Made by a program: the position numbers and the translations under genes. A DNA stretch of 64,000 nucleotides from positions 1-64,000 of the forward strand of contig NZ_MUJK01000012.1 in the NCBI RefSeq assembly GCF_002906155.1, in the 5' to 3' direction. Shown piece by piece: positions 17,473-26,458 of this stretch. Source of the stretch: Pseudomonas laurylsulfativorans. GTDB taxonomy: Bacteria > Pseudomonadota > Gammaproteobacteria > Pseudomonadales > Pseudomonadaceae. The notes below the pieces were generated by a model, which did no database searches, had not been told where the DNA came from, and saw only the letters and a list, made by a program, of their open reading frames with translations. Numbering within the stretch: position 1 is the first letter of the stretch; every line of letters begins with the position of its first letter.

Positions 17473-17895
17473 ATGGCCAAAGTTATTTTGAAGAAAAAAG
17501 TCGACGTATCGACCGGCACGCTGAGCGACGTCAAATCCTATGCCCGCAAGATCTGGCTGGCAGGCCTGGGTGCCTACGCCAAGGTCGGCCAAGAGGGCAG
17601 CGAATACTTTCAAGAGCTGATCAAGGCTGGTCAGGTTGTTGAAAAGAAAGGCAAAAAAGTAGTCGCTGAGAAACTTGAAGCGGCCAATGCCGAGATCGAT
17701 GACGTCAAGAGTGAAGTCAGCACTTTCAAAGGCCGTGTCGAAGTTCAACTCGACAAGGTCGAGAAGGCGTTCGACACGCGTGTCGCAAGTGCCTTGAATC
17801 GTATCGGCATTCCGTCTAAACATGACGTTGAGACACTCTCTGCTAAGCTCGATGAGCTGACGGCATTGCTCGAACGTGTCGCGCGTAAATCTTAA
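17473..17895 (+). CDS. phaI: Phasin PhaI
   Basis: A 140-residue PHA-granule coat protein. The start is set at ATG 17473, preceded by GAGG; the frame continues upstream without a good start. It shares with PhaF the phasin domain: an amphipathic segment around YARKIWLAGLGAYAKVG, a helical stretch, and a C-terminal leucine-zipper-like coiled coil (VETLSAKLDELTALLERVA). phaF begins ten bases after its stop behind AAGGAGA, so the two are one operon. That operon is convergent with phaC1ZC2D. Confidence 0.93.
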   Translation: MAKVILKKKVDVSTGTLSDVKSYARKIWLAGLGAYAKVGQEGSEYFQELIKAGQVVEKKGKKVVAEKLEAANAEIDDVKSEVSTFKGRVEVQLDKVEKAFDTRVASALNRIGIPSKHDVETLSAKLDELTALLERVARKS

Positions 17896-17905
17896 GGAGA
17901 ACGGG

Positions 17906-18823
17906 ATGGCTGTTAAAAAGAAAACCGAAAAAGAAGGCAGCTCGTGGATCGGGAAGGTTGAAGATTACTCCCGAAAAATCTGGCTGGCTGGTTTAGGCGT
18001 GTACTCGAAGATCGACACTGACGGCAGCAAACTCTTCGATGCATTGGTTAAGGACGGCGAGAAAGCCGAGAAGCTCACCAAGAGTGCTGTTGGCAAGACA
18101 GTCGACGCCGCCAAGGACTCCGCTTCTTCGGCCAAATCGCGCATCAGCGGCGTGAAGGATCGCGCACTGGGCAAGTGGGATGAGCTGGAAGGCGCTTTCG
18201 ACAAGCGTCTGAACAGTGCCATTTCGCGTCTGGGTGTACCGAGCCGCAACGAAGTCAAGGCACTGCACAGCAAGGTCGAGACCCTGACCAAGCAAATCGA
18301 AAAACTGACCGGTGCCAAGGTTGCGCCTGTTGCGGCGAAAACCGCGGCGGCCAAGCCTGCTGCCAAGACTGCCGCCGCCAAGCCAGCAGCCAAAACTGCT
18401 GCCAAGCCACTGGTAAAAGCAGCGGCTAAACCCGCTGCCAAGCCTGCGGCTAAAACTGCCGCCGCCAAACCGGCAGCGGCCAAGCCAGCGGCCAAACCGG
18501 TTGCTGCGAAAGCTGCCGCTAAACCAGCGGCCAAACCGGCTGCCAAGCCAGCAGCGGCCAAACCTGTGGCTAAAACGGCTGCAGCCAAACCAGCCGCCGC
18601 CAAGCCGGCAGCCAAACCTGCTGCTGCGAAAAAACCTGCTGTGAAGAAGCCGGTAGCTCCCAAAGCTGCCGCGCCAAAACCAGCAGTAGCAGCTGCCAAA
18701 CCGGCAACCCCGGCAACTCCGGCAGCAGCTCCGGTCAGCGCATCGAACTCCGCGACCGCACCGGCCCCTGCTGTCACCCCGACTGCCGCGCCAGCTTCAT
18801 CGACGCCAACCAGTCAGTCCTGA
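17906..18823 (+). CDS. phaF: Phasin PhaF with histone H1-like DNA-binding tail
   Basis: A 305-residue granule-associated protein that coats PHA granules and links them to the nucleoid for segregation. The first ~140 residues are a phasin domain paralogous to PhaI (YSRKIWLAGLGVYSKID; coiled coil VKALHSKVETLTKQIEKL). From about residue 142 the protein is a long run of AAKPAAK-type units (positively charged, Ala/Pro/Lys), like histone H1. A Pro/Ala/Ser/Thr tail follows. AAGGAGA upstream sets ATG 17906. A terminator follows. Confidence 0.95.
   Translation: MAVKKKTEKEGSSWIGKVEDYSRKIWLAGLGVYSKIDTDGSKLFDALVKDGEKAEKLTKSAVGKTVDAAKDSASSAKSRISGVKDRALGKWDELEGAFDKRLNSAISRLGVPSRNEVKALHSKVETLTKQIEKLTGAKVAPVAAKTAAAKPAAKTAAAKPAAKTAAKPLVKAAAKPAAKPAAKTAAAKPAAAKPAAKPVAAKAAAKPAAKPAAKPAAAKPVAKTAAAKPAAAKPAAKPAAAKKPAVKKPVAPKAAAPKPAVAAAKPATPATPAAAPVSASNSATAPAPAVTPTAAPASSTPTSQS
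18330..18700 (+). repeat. Degenerate tandem repeat encoding the AAKPAAK tail of PhaF
   Basis: In-frame, diverged repeats of short units such as GCCAAGCC-GCNGCC-AAA encode the Lys/Ala/Pro tail. They are not identical enough to be a satellite, but the length could vary between strains by slippage or recombination. Confidence 0.8.
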
Positions 18824-18835
18824 TTTTCAGGGCTC

Positions 18836-18873
18836 AAAAAAACGCCCGGCCTGCCAAGGTCGGGCGTTTTTGT
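18836..18873 (+). terminator. Intrinsic terminator after phaF
   Basis: An A-run, then AACGCCCG pairing with CGGGCGTT around a 12-base loop, ending in a T-run. It lies 13 bases after the phaF stop, and the A-run may also make it act on leftward transcripts. Confidence 0.9.
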
Positions 18874-18905
18874 TTGTGCACGAATCTCTGAACGACGCAG
18901 ACCCA

Positions 18906-18992
18906 CTGTAGGAGCGAGCTTGCTCGCGATGGTATTGCAGGCGCTGAGTAGCGACGGCTGTACCTTTTTCGGGAGCAAGCTCGCTCCTACAG
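18906..18992. repeat. REP pair, GTAGGAG ends outward
   Basis: Core GAGCGAGCTTGCTCGC in the left copy and GGGAGCAAGCTCGCTCC in the right. It lies between the convergent phaF and phaD. Confidence 0.87.
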
Positions 18993-19014
18993 GGGGGTGT
19001 TGTAGTCAGAGTTA

Positions 19015-19632
19015 CTAGTGGTCTTCCAGATACTCCATCGCCATCTGCTCGGTCGCAGCCTTCATCGATGGCAGAAGGTGTGGCGCGACCAGCATCATGA
19101 TCTGGTAAACCACCAGCCGCACCTCGCCTTCGCGATCAAGAATCCGCTGATAATCCAGCGAAAACAGCAATGTCATGGTGATCTGTTCCACCAGTTGTCC
19201 CAGTGCCTGGGTTTCACTGACCAGTAACCCTTGTGCCTGCAGTCGCGCCAGCAGCGACGCCAGTGTGCGCTTGAGTGCATTGAGCAGGTTGCGGATGCCC
19301 TTGGCCAGTTTCGGCAGGCGCCCGGCGAGGTTCGACAGGTCCTGGAAGAGGAACCGGTAGTGGGACAGGCGTTCGACGATCAGGTGCAGGAACAGCCAGT
19401 AATCTTCGGGGGCCAGTTGGACATCGGCCGGCGGATCAAGCAGCGGGGCCAGCTCGCCCTGAAAGCGCTCGAACAGCCCAAGAATCAGCGGTTCCTTGCC
19501 GTGGAAGTGGTAGTAGAGGTTGCCCGGGCTGATACCCATTTCATTGGCAACTTCCATGGTGGAGACATTCGGTTCGCCCTTTTGATTGAACAATTGCAGG
19601 GCACATTCGAGGATCCGATCGCGGGTTTTCAT
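19015..19632 (-). CDS. phaD: TetR-family regulator PhaD
   Basis: A 205-residue regulator with an N-terminal TetR helix-turn-helix (TMEVANEMGISPGNLYYHF, about residues 25-43) and an all-helical ligand domain. PhaD of Pseudomonas activates the phaC1 and phaI promoters in response to a fatty-acid-derived signal, probably an acyl-CoA. It is last gene of phaC1-phaZ-phaC2-phaD, 172 bases after phaC2 with a REP pair between. Confidence 0.94.
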   Translation of the reverse strand: MKTRDRILECALQLFNQKGEPNVSTMEVANEMGISPGNLYYHFHGKEPLILGLFERFQGELAPLLDPPADVQLAPEDYWLFLHLIVERLSHYRFLFQDLSNLAGRLPKLAKGIRNLLNALKRTLASLLARLQAQGLLVSETQALGQLVEQITMTLLFSLDYQRILDREGEVRLVVYQIMMLVAPHLLPSMKAATEQMAMEYLEDH

Positions 19633-19670
19633 CCAGTCTTCTTAATATTCGTGCCAGGCCAACCTTCAGT

Positions 19671-19774
19671 CCTGTAGGAGCGAGCATGCTCGCGATGGTC
19701 GTTAACGATTACGCGGGCTACCTGATTACCCGCGGCGTCTGGATGTCCATCGCGAGCATGCTCGCTCCTACAGG
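19671..19774. repeat. REP pair, GTAGGAG ends outward
   Basis: Core GAGCGAGCATGCTCGCGA and its inverse, with CCTGTAGG/CCTACAGG outer ends. It lies within the pha operon between phaC2 and phaD. Confidence 0.87.
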
Positions 19775-19804
19775 GTCGGAGACTGACTGCGGCCTTTTTT
19801 AGGT

Positions 19805-21487
19805 TCAGCGCACACGTACGTAAGTACCGGGTGCTGCCTCCATCGGTGGATAGTTCTGGTTGCCGAGCGCCATGTGGGTTTCCTTCTGCGCGCCGGAGCG
19901 CTCCTGAACCCAGCCCAGCCATTGGGTCCACCAACTGCCATCGACATGCTTGGCGTCGTAGTACCAGGCCCGGGGGTCGCTGCTCAGTTTGCCGTTCTCG
20001 ACGTAGTTGGCTTTCGGGTTGCTCGGCGGGTTGAGGATGCTCTGCACATGACCGCTGTTGGACAGCACGAAGCGCCGCTCGCCACCGAGCAGCAGCGTCG
20101 AGCGATACACCGCATCCCACGGCGTGATGTGATCGTTGATGCCCGCGACGCTGAAGCTGTCGACGGTGACCTTCTGCAAATCGATCGGCGTGCCGCACAC
20201 TTCCAGTCCGCCCGGGTGGGTCAGCGGGTTGTGCTTGAAGAAGTCCAGCAGATCGCCATGCAGCGCGGCCGGCAGGCGGGTGTTGTCGTTGTTCCAGTAG
20301 AGAATGTCGAACGCTGGTGGCTCCTTGCCCAACAGGTAGTTGTTGACGAAATAGCTCCAGATCAAATCGTTGGGGCGCATCCAGGCGAATACTTTGGCCA
20401 TGTCCCGGCCGTCCAGCACGCCTTTCTGATAAGAGCGGCGCTTGGCGGCTTCCAGGGTCTGCTCGTCGGCGAACAGCGTGGCGGGGCTGTCCAGTTGACT
20501 GTCGAGCAGGCTCACCAGATACGTCGCGCTGGACACCCTGCGCAGTTGCCGTTTGGCCTGCAAATGGCCTTGCAGCGCGGCAATGGTCAGTCCGCCGGCA
20601 CAGGCGCCCATCAGGTTGACTTCGCGTGCGCCGGTGATCGCCCGGCAGACATTCATCGCCTCTTCCACGGCCTCCACGTAGGTCGAGAGCCCCCATTCGC
20701 GGTGACGTACATCCGGGTTGCGCCAGCTGATCATGAAGGTCTGCAGGCCGTTTTTCAGGGCGTACTGGACGAAGCTGTTGTGGGGGCTGAGGTCGAAAAT
20801 GTAGTACTTGTTGATTTGCGGCGGCACCACCAGCAGGGGCTTGGAGTACTGCTTTTCGCTCATTGGCTTGTACTGGATCAACTCCAGCAGCTCGTTGCGA
20901 AACACCACGGCACCTGGGGTAGTGGCGACCGTCCGGCCGACCTCGAATGCTTGCTTGGTGACTTGCCGGGGCAGGCCGTCGTTGTGCAGCAGGTCGTCCA
21001 CCAAATGGCTGATGCCACGTACCAGGCTGTTGCCGCCGGAATTGAACAGTTCCTTGACTGCCAGTGGATTGAGCAGGGTGTTGGAGGGCGATACGGCATC
21101 GTTGAGCAAGGCGAAAGCGAAGTGTGCGCGGGCGCGGTCGTCCGGGTTCATGTTGCTCTCGTCGATCCAGCTTTTGACCTGTTTCTGCCAGCTCAGATAG
21201 GCCTGCAGGCTACGGCGGTAAAACGGGTTGAGGCTCCACGCCGGGTCGGCGAAGCGAGCGTCCTGCGGGTTGGTCGGGTGCAGGGTTTCGCCGAGCAGCA
21301 CACGGCCAAGCTGACCACCGAGTTTGAGGGCATGTCGGGCGCTGTGCACCGGATTGCGCAAGCCATGGGCGGCCACACTGCGCAGGGTCGACAGCAGATC
21401 CCGGCCGCGCAGGCCGGTAATCGCACTCTGTGCATTGATGAACGCGGCGGGAGTCGGTAAGGAATCCCTCGCTGTTTTCTCGCGCAT
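19805..21487 (-). CDS. phaC2: Class II PHA synthase 2
   Basis: A 560-residue medium-chain-length PHA polymerase. The lipase-box-like GACAGG places the catalytic Cys at residue 296. The second half has HGDLLDFFKHNPL, SVAGINDHITPWDA (Asp) and SNSGHVQSILNPP (His), completing the Cys-Asp-His triad. It is colinear along its whole length with PhaC1 at 22599 and clearly paralogous. AAGGAG lies nine bases before ATG 21487. It is the second synthase of the C1-Z-C2 arrangement typical of Pseudomonas. Confidence 0.96.
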   Translation of the reverse strand: MREKTARDSLPTPAAFINAQSAITGLRGRDLLSTLRSVAAHGLRNPVHSARHALKLGGQLGRVLLGETLHPTNPQDARFADPAWSLNPFYRRSLQAYLSWQKQVKSWIDESNMNPDDRARAHFAFALLNDAVSPSNTLLNPLAVKELFNSGGNSLVRGISHLVDDLLHNDGLPRQVTKQAFEVGRTVATTPGAVVFRNELLELIQYKPMSEKQYSKPLLVVPPQINKYYIFDLSPHNSFVQYALKNGLQTFMISWRNPDVRHREWGLSTYVEAVEEAMNVCRAITGAREVNLMGACAGGLTIAALQGHLQAKRQLRRVSSATYLVSLLDSQLDSPATLFADEQTLEAAKRRSYQKGVLDGRDMAKVFAWMRPNDLIWSYFVNNYLLGKEPPAFDILYWNNDNTRLPAALHGDLLDFFKHNPLTHPGGLEVCGTPIDLQKVTVDSFSVAGINDHITPWDAVYRSTLLLGGERRFVLSNSGHVQSILNPPSNPKANYVENGKLSSDPRAWYYDAKHVDGSWWTQWLGWVQERSGAQKETHMALGNQNYPPMEAAPGTYVRVR

Positions 21488-21602
21488 GAGTCAACACTCC
21501 TTCGTCTTCAGGCCAAAAACAAATACACCGAACCAGAACACCATAGACGCTGTAACGGGTTGTTGCGCGGCGTGGCGTCCTGCCGACCGCTGATACAGCG
21601 CT

Positions 21603-22457
21603 TTAGCCGCCCAATGGCGCCGGACGCGGATGCATCACCGCGCGCTGGCGCTCCTCTTCGAGGAATTTCATGATGATCGGGGCCACCGCTTCGGCCCGGG
21701 TAATCAGGAACAGATGCCCGTCATCGATGATGTGCAACTGGGCGTTGGGAATTCGCCAGGCCAGCAAGCGCATGTTGACCAGCGGGATCAGCGGGTCATC
21801 GTCGCCGGCCAGTACCAGGGTCGGCTGGCGGATCTTGTGCAACCAGTGAATGCTGGTCCAGCCGAGGCCGGCGAACAGCTGCCAGTAGTAACCGAGCTTG
21901 CCCGCCGAACGCACCTTGGCTGCATGGCTTGCGGCCAGTGTCGGGTCGCGACGGAAAGAGCCGCCGTAGATCATCGGCGCAATGCGGATCACATGGGACG
22001 GTTGGATGTAACGTCGAGGACTGGCCATCATCCACAACACTTTCGGCTTGCCCGGCACCATCACCGCACCCGCCGCCGTTGCGGCCAGTACGAGTTTCTT
22101 GCAGCGCTCCGGATAGTCGTAGGCGAACTGCTGGGCCAGGGCGCCGCCCCAGGACACGCCGATGACGTTGACCTGCCCATAGTCGAGATAGTCGAGCATC
22201 CGCGCAGTGAGCTTGGCCAGCCCGGGAAAGCGATACGGCCGGTTCGGCGTCGACGAGCCACCGACACCGGGTACGTCGAAGGCGATGACTTCCAGGTCCG
22301 GGTCCAGCGCCGCGACGAACGGGAACACCAGCTCCAGGTTGGCGCCGATGCCATTGAAAATCAGCAGGGGCGTCAAGTGAGGCTTGCCGGGGCGTACCGC
22401 CGTGCGGAGCGTCTGGCCATCCAGGTCGACGGTACGGAATATGAAGGGTTGCGGCAT
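21603..22457 (-). CDS. phaZ: Intracellular medium-chain-length PHA depolymerase
   Basis: A 284-residue alpha/beta hydrolase that degrades granule PHA inside the cell. The nucleophile elbow is GVSWGG with Ser102, the acid lies in AGDDDPLIP and the His in DDGHLFLI. The frame is open 25 codons further upstream, into REP sequence, but ATG 22457 (MPQPFIFRTV) gives the family length and N-terminus. It sits between the two synthases. Synthesis and breakdown are thus encoded in one operon. Confidence 0.95.
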   Translation of the reverse strand: MPQPFIFRTVDLDGQTLRTAVRPGKPHLTPLLIFNGIGANLELVFPFVAALDPDLEVIAFDVPGVGGSSTPNRPYRFPGLAKLTARMLDYLDYGQVNVIGVSWGGALAQQFAYDYPERCKKLVLAATAAGAVMVPGKPKVLWMMASPRRYIQPSHVIRIAPMIYGGSFRRDPTLAASHAAKVRSAGKLGYYWQLFAGLGWTSIHWLHKIRQPTLVLAGDDDPLIPLVNMRLLAWRIPNAQLHIIDDGHLFLITRAEAVAPIIMKFLEEERQRAVMHPRPAPLGG

Positions 22458-22499
22458 GCTTCTGGCCCTGTGGGTGGATCTTGGTTCCTGACACATATT

Positions 22500-22588
22500 C
22501 TGTAGGAGCCGGCTTGCTGGCGATGCGGTCACCTCGGTTTGCCAGTCTCACCGTGGTGATGCGTTCGCCAGCAAGCCGGCTCCTACAG
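22500..22588. repeat. REP pair, GTAGGAG ends outward
   Basis: Core AGCCGGCTTGCTGGCGA and its inverse TCGCCAGCAAGCCGGCT. It lies within the pha operon between phaC1 and phaZ. Confidence 0.88.
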
Positions 22589-22598
22589 GTCTGCGGGT

Positions 22599-24278
22599 CT
22601 AGCGCTCGTGTACATAAGTGCCCGGTGCAGCTTCGCCCGCCGGGTAGGCCTTGTTGCCCAATTTCAGCGGAGCTTTTTTCAGGTTGCCCGAACGCTGTGC
22701 CTGCCAGGCCTGCCAATGCAGCCACCACGAATCAGCGTGCTTGGTCGACTCTTCCTGCCAGTCATCGGCATTGGCGGGCATTTCGGTACTGGTCATGTAG
22801 CGCGATTTCGGATTGCCTGGCGGGTTCAGAATGCTCTGGATATGCCCACTGCTGGACAGCACGAATTCAACATTGCCGCCGAACAGTTGCGCCGATTTGT
22901 AGCAAGAGCGCCACGGGGTGATGTGGTCGCTGGTCCCGGCCAGGGAAAAGATATCGGCGGTGACCTGCTTCAGGTCGATCGGCGTGCCGCACACTTCCAG
23001 TGCATTCGGACGAATCAATGGATTGCTTTTGAACATTTCAATCAGGTCGCCGTGGAACGCGGCCGGTAACCGGGTGGTGTCGTTGTTCCAGAACAGAATG
23101 TCGAACACCGGTGGCTCGTTACCCAGCAGGTAATTATTGACCCAGTAGTTCCAGATCAGGTCGTTGGGGCGCATCCAGGCAAAGACTTTCGCCATGTCGC
23201 GGCCTTCCAGCACGCCGGCCTGATAGGAGTGGCGCTTGGCGCTTTCGAGGGTTTGTTCATCGACGAACAGCGCCACATCGCTGTCCAGGGTGGTATCGAG
23301 CACACTGACCAGCAGGGTGAGGGCGTTGACCTTGTTCTCGCCAATCGCTGCGTAATGGCCCAGCAGCGCGGTGCAGGTGATGCCGCCGGAGCAGGCGCCG
23401 AGCATGTTCACGTCTTTGCTGCCGGTGATCGCGGTGACCACGTCGACGGCTTCCTTGAGCGCCTCGATGTAAGTCGACAGGCCCCACTCACGCTGCTCCT
23501 TGGTCGGATTGCGCCAGCTGACGATGAAGGTTTGCACGTTGCTGCGCAGGCAGAACCGCGCCAGGCTTTTTTCCGGGCTGAGGTCGAAAACGTAGAATTT
23601 GTTGATTTGCGGTGGCACCACCAACAGCGGGCGTTCGTGCACCTGTTCAGTGATGGGCTTGTACTGGATCAACTCCAGCACGTCGTTGCGAAATACCACT
23701 GCACCTTCGGTCACGGCCAGGGTCTTGCCGACCTCGAATGCGCCCATGTTGACCTGGCTCGGCATGCCGCCGTTGTGTACCAGGTCCTTGGCCAGATGCG
23801 AGAGGCCGTCGAGCAGGCTTTTACCGCCGGTTTCGAAGAAACGTTTGACCGCCGCCGGGTTGGCGGCCGTGTTGGTCGGGGCAAAGGCTTCGGTCATGAG
23901 GTTGATCACGAAGTGGCCGCGATTGACGTCCTTGGCCGGCAGGTTGCTATCGTCGATCCAGTCGTGGAGCTCCTTGCGCCACGCCAGGTAGGTTTGCAAA
24001 TAACGTTTGTAGAGCGGGTTCTGGCTCCAGGCCGGATCGGCAAAGCGACGGTCATCGCTGCTCGGTAGCAGCTCGGATTTGCCTAACAGTACGTTCTTGA
24101 GCTCAAGGCCGAAATGAGCGACATGCTTTGCGCTATGAATCGGTTGTTTGATGGCCTGCCTGAGCACCATGCGAGCAGACGCCAGTAGATCTTTTCCACG
24201 CAATCCAACGACAGGATTCAGCCCCAAGGTATTTTCGGAGGCTTGCTGCTTCAAGTCATCGTTATTCTTGTTACTCAT
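22599..24278 (-). CDS. phaC1: Class II PHA synthase 1
   Basis: A 559-residue polymerase joining (R)-3-hydroxyacyl-CoA of about 6-14 carbons into PHA. The catalytic Cys is residue 296 in GACSGG. The Asp is in SLAGTSDHITPW and the His in SSSGHIQSILNPP. First gene of phaC1-phaZ-phaC2-phaD. A sigma-54-type promoter is seen about 130 bases upstream, and the gene upstream (DUF971) is separated by 259 bases. The order DUF971-phaC1 next to hslVU is standard for Pseudomonas. Confidence 0.96.
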   Translation of the reverse strand: MSNKNNDDLKQQASENTLGLNPVVGLRGKDLLASARMVLRQAIKQPIHSAKHVAHFGLELKNVLLGKSELLPSSDDRRFADPAWSQNPLYKRYLQTYLAWRKELHDWIDDSNLPAKDVNRGHFVINLMTEAFAPTNTAANPAAVKRFFETGGKSLLDGLSHLAKDLVHNGGMPSQVNMGAFEVGKTLAVTEGAVVFRNDVLELIQYKPITEQVHERPLLVVPPQINKFYVFDLSPEKSLARFCLRSNVQTFIVSWRNPTKEQREWGLSTYIEALKEAVDVVTAITGSKDVNMLGACSGGITCTALLGHYAAIGENKVNALTLLVSVLDTTLDSDVALFVDEQTLESAKRHSYQAGVLEGRDMAKVFAWMRPNDLIWNYWVNNYLLGNEPPVFDILFWNNDTTRLPAAFHGDLIEMFKSNPLIRPNALEVCGTPIDLKQVTADIFSLAGTSDHITPWRSCYKSAQLFGGNVEFVLSSSGHIQSILNPPGNPKSRYMTSTEMPANADDWQEESTKHADSWWLHWQAWQAQRSGNLKKAPLKLGNKAYPAGEAAPGTYVHER

Positions 24279-24404
24279 CTACGACGCTCCATTGTCCTGA
24301 GACGAGTACCCGGGTCCTGCTGTGCAGTCACACAACCAATGCCAGGTACTACTGCTCGGGTGACCGTTAATACTGCATCGCTGCTATTTGTTCGCAGAGA
24401 GCAC

Positions 24405-24425
24405 TGCAGGGAACTTGCCAGTTCC
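24405..24425 (-). promoter_or_regulatory. Sigma-54-like promoter of phaC1, with overlapping palindrome
   Basis: On the reverse strand TGGCAAGTTCCCTGCA (24420-24405) has GG and GC exactly ten bases apart, matching the -24/-12 rule (TGGCAC-N5-TTGCA). A perfect 6-4-6 palindrome GGAACTTGCCAGTTCC (24410-24425) covers the -24 element, so a bound protein there could block RpoN. Transcription would begin near 24393, about 115 bases before phaC1. A sigma-54 promoter has been proposed for phaC1 in other pseudomonads. Confidence 0.6.
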
Positions 24426-24537
24426 ATTGGTTACCCGAGTTTAATTTTTTTCGCAAGCAGGCCAATCGGTGGCCCTGGAGCGGAGCATTCAAACAGATGA
24501 AATTAGAAAATGCCCTCTAAAGAGCAAGAGGCTCGGA

Positions 24538-24915
24538 TTAGAGCATCAGCTTGACGACGGATTCGTTCGGGTCGCGGGTTTTTCCGGCCGCTTTGAGCTC
24601 GGCCAGATAATCCTCCCAGAGTGCGTCATAACGTCGCGCCAGCTCGTAGAGGTATTCCCAGGTGAACAGACCACTGTCGTGACCGTCATCGAAGGTCAGT
24701 TTCAGTGCGTACTGACCGGCCGGTTCTAGCTTGGTCAGGCCTACGTTGATCTTGCCAAATTGCAGGATGGGTTTGCCGTGGCCCTGGACCTCGGCGGAAG
24801 GAGAGTGCACGCGCAGGAACTCGGCGGGCAGGGTGTATTCCTCGCCGGACGCGTATTTCAGCGACAGGGTTTTCGAGGCTTTGTGCAGCTTGATGTCGGT
24901 GGGGATTTGGGTCAT
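24538..24915 (-). CDS. DUF971 family protein (gamma-butyrobetaine hydroxylase-like N-terminal domain)
   Basis: A 125-residue stand-alone DUF971 domain, the domain found at the N-terminus of gamma-butyrobetaine hydroxylases. The core is LKYASGEEYTLPAEFLRVHSPSAE and ALKLTFDDGHDSGLFTWEYLYELA. It has no dioxygenase part, so it is not itself a hydroxylase. Its function is unknown, though some stand-alone members are linked to Fe-S assembly. It is regularly placed between hslU and phaC1 in Pseudomonas. Confidence 0.88.
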   Translation of the reverse strand: MTQIPTDIKLHKASKTLSLKYASGEEYTLPAEFLRVHSPSAEVQGHGKPILQFGKINVGLTKLEPAGQYALKLTFDDGHDSGLFTWEYLYELARRYDALWEDYLAELKAAGKTRDPNESVVKLML

Positions 24916-24951
24916 GAGCGGATGTCCGTCTGGGAGGGATCTCGGCTCAAA

Positions 24952-25027
24952 CCTGTAGGAGCCGGCTTGCCGGCGAAGCTTTTGGCGGCCTTTTTGGCCT
25001 CATCGCCGGCAAGCCGGCTCCTACAGG
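24952..25027. repeat. REP pair, GTAGGAG ends outward
   Basis: Core AGCCGGCTTGCCGGCG and its inverse, with a short central segment. It lies between hslU and the DUF971 gene. Confidence 0.88.
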
Positions 25028-25065
25028 AATTCACACAAGCCAGATGTCCCCGAAGAGAATGTGGC

Positions 25066-26403
25066 TTACAGGATATAACGCGACAGGTCTTCGTTCTGCG
25101 CCAATTCGCCCAGGTGGCTGTTGACGTAGTCGGCGTCGATCTGGATCACCTTGCCGTCATGGGTGCTGGCCAGGTCGCCGGCGCTGAACGACACCTCTTC
25201 GAGCAGGCGCTCGAGCAGGGTGTGCAGGCGACGGGCGCCGATGTTTTCGGTTTTCTCGTTGACCTGCCAGGCGATCTCGGCGATGCGCTTGATACCGCTT
25301 GGCTGGAACTCGATACCCAGGCCTTCGGTTTTCAACAGCGCGCAATATTGCTCGGTGAGAGAGGCGTGAGGCTCACTGAGGATGCGTTCGAAATCTTCAG
25401 GGCTCAGGGCCTTGAGTTCGACACGGATCGGCAGGCGGCCTTGCAGCTCGGGCACCAGATCGCTCGGCTTGCTCAGGTGGAACGCACCGGAGGCAATGAA
25501 CAGAATGTGGTCGGTCTTGACCATGCCCAGTTTGGTGTTGACGGTGCAGCCTTCGATCAGCGGTAGCAGGTCGCGCTGCACGCCTTCGCGGGATACATCG
25601 ACGCCACCGGAGTTGCCACGCTTGGCGACCTTGTCGATTTCGTCGATGAACACGATGCCGTGCTGCTCGACTGCTTCCAGGGCCTTGGCCTTCAACTCTT
25701 CGTCGTTGACCAGGCGGCTGGCTTCTTCGTCGCGCACCATCTTCAGTGCTTCTTTGACCTTGAGCTTGCGGGCTTTTTTCTTGCCCTTGCCCATGTTGGC
25801 GAACAGGCTCTGCAACTGGTTGGTCATTTCTTCCATGCCCGGTGGCGCGGAGATGTCGACGCCGGCCATTTCGGCGACTTCGATTTCGATCTCCTTGTCA
25901 TCCAGCTGGCCTTCACGCAGGCGCTTGCGGAACAGCTGACGGGTGTTGGAATCGGCAGTCGGGGCGTCGTCGTTGCTGAAACCCATGCGTGCCGGTGGCA
26001 GCAAGGCGTCGAGGATGCGCTCTTCAGCTGCATCTTCGGCGCGGTGGCGAACCTTGACGATTTCCTGCTCGCGCAGCAGCTTGATCGCCGCATCGGCCAG
26101 GTCACGAATGATCGACTCGACGTCGCGGCCGACATAACCGACTTCGGTGAATTTGGTCGCTTCGACCTTGATGAACGGCGCATTGGCCAGTTTGGCCAGG
26201 CGACGGGCGATTTCGGTTTTACCGACACCGGTCGGGCCGATCATCAGGATGTTCTTTGGCGTTACTTCAACGCGCAGCTCTTCAGGCAGCTGCATGCGGC
26301 GCCAGCGGTTGCGCAGGGCAATGGCGACGGCGCGCTTGGCATCATCCTGGCCGATGATGTGGCGGTTGAGTTCGTGGACGATTTCACGGGGAGTCATGGA
26401 CAT
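25066..26403 (-). CDS. hslU: ATP-dependent protease ATPase subunit HslU
   Basis: A 445-residue AAA+ unfoldase that feeds substrates to HslV. Walker A is GPTGVGKTE, Walker B is GIVFIDEID, and the C-terminus ends in LSRYIL, whose last residues dock in HslV. The pore-loop segment TKFTEVGYVGRDVES is present. The intermediate domain (about residues 110-245) is normal in length. It lies 55 bases after hslV in the same heat-shock operon. Confidence 0.97.
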   Translation of the reverse strand: MSMTPREIVHELNRHIIGQDDAKRAVAIALRNRWRRMQLPEELRVEVTPKNILMIGPTGVGKTEIARRLAKLANAPFIKVEATKFTEVGYVGRDVESIIRDLADAAIKLLREQEIVKVRHRAEDAAEERILDALLPPARMGFSNDDAPTADSNTRQLFRKRLREGQLDDKEIEIEVAEMAGVDISAPPGMEEMTNQLQSLFANMGKGKKKARKLKVKEALKMVRDEEASRLVNDEELKAKALEAVEQHGIVFIDEIDKVAKRGNSGGVDVSREGVQRDLLPLIEGCTVNTKLGMVKTDHILFIASGAFHLSKPSDLVPELQGRLPIRVELKALSPEDFERILSEPHASLTEQYCALLKTEGLGIEFQPSGIKRIAEIAWQVNEKTENIGARRLHTLLERLLEEVSFSAGDLASTHDGKVIQIDADYVNSHLGELAQNEDLSRYIL

Positions 26404-26458
26404 AATATTCAGTGGACCTCAAGCAAGAATGGGCCGTGGTGCGGTGGGCTGCACGGGC

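Noticed and set aside
18330..18700. Possible CRISPR or minisatellite
   Set aside because: The repeats are in frame inside phaF, variable in unit length and sequence, and encode the expected AAKPAAK tail; no spacers.
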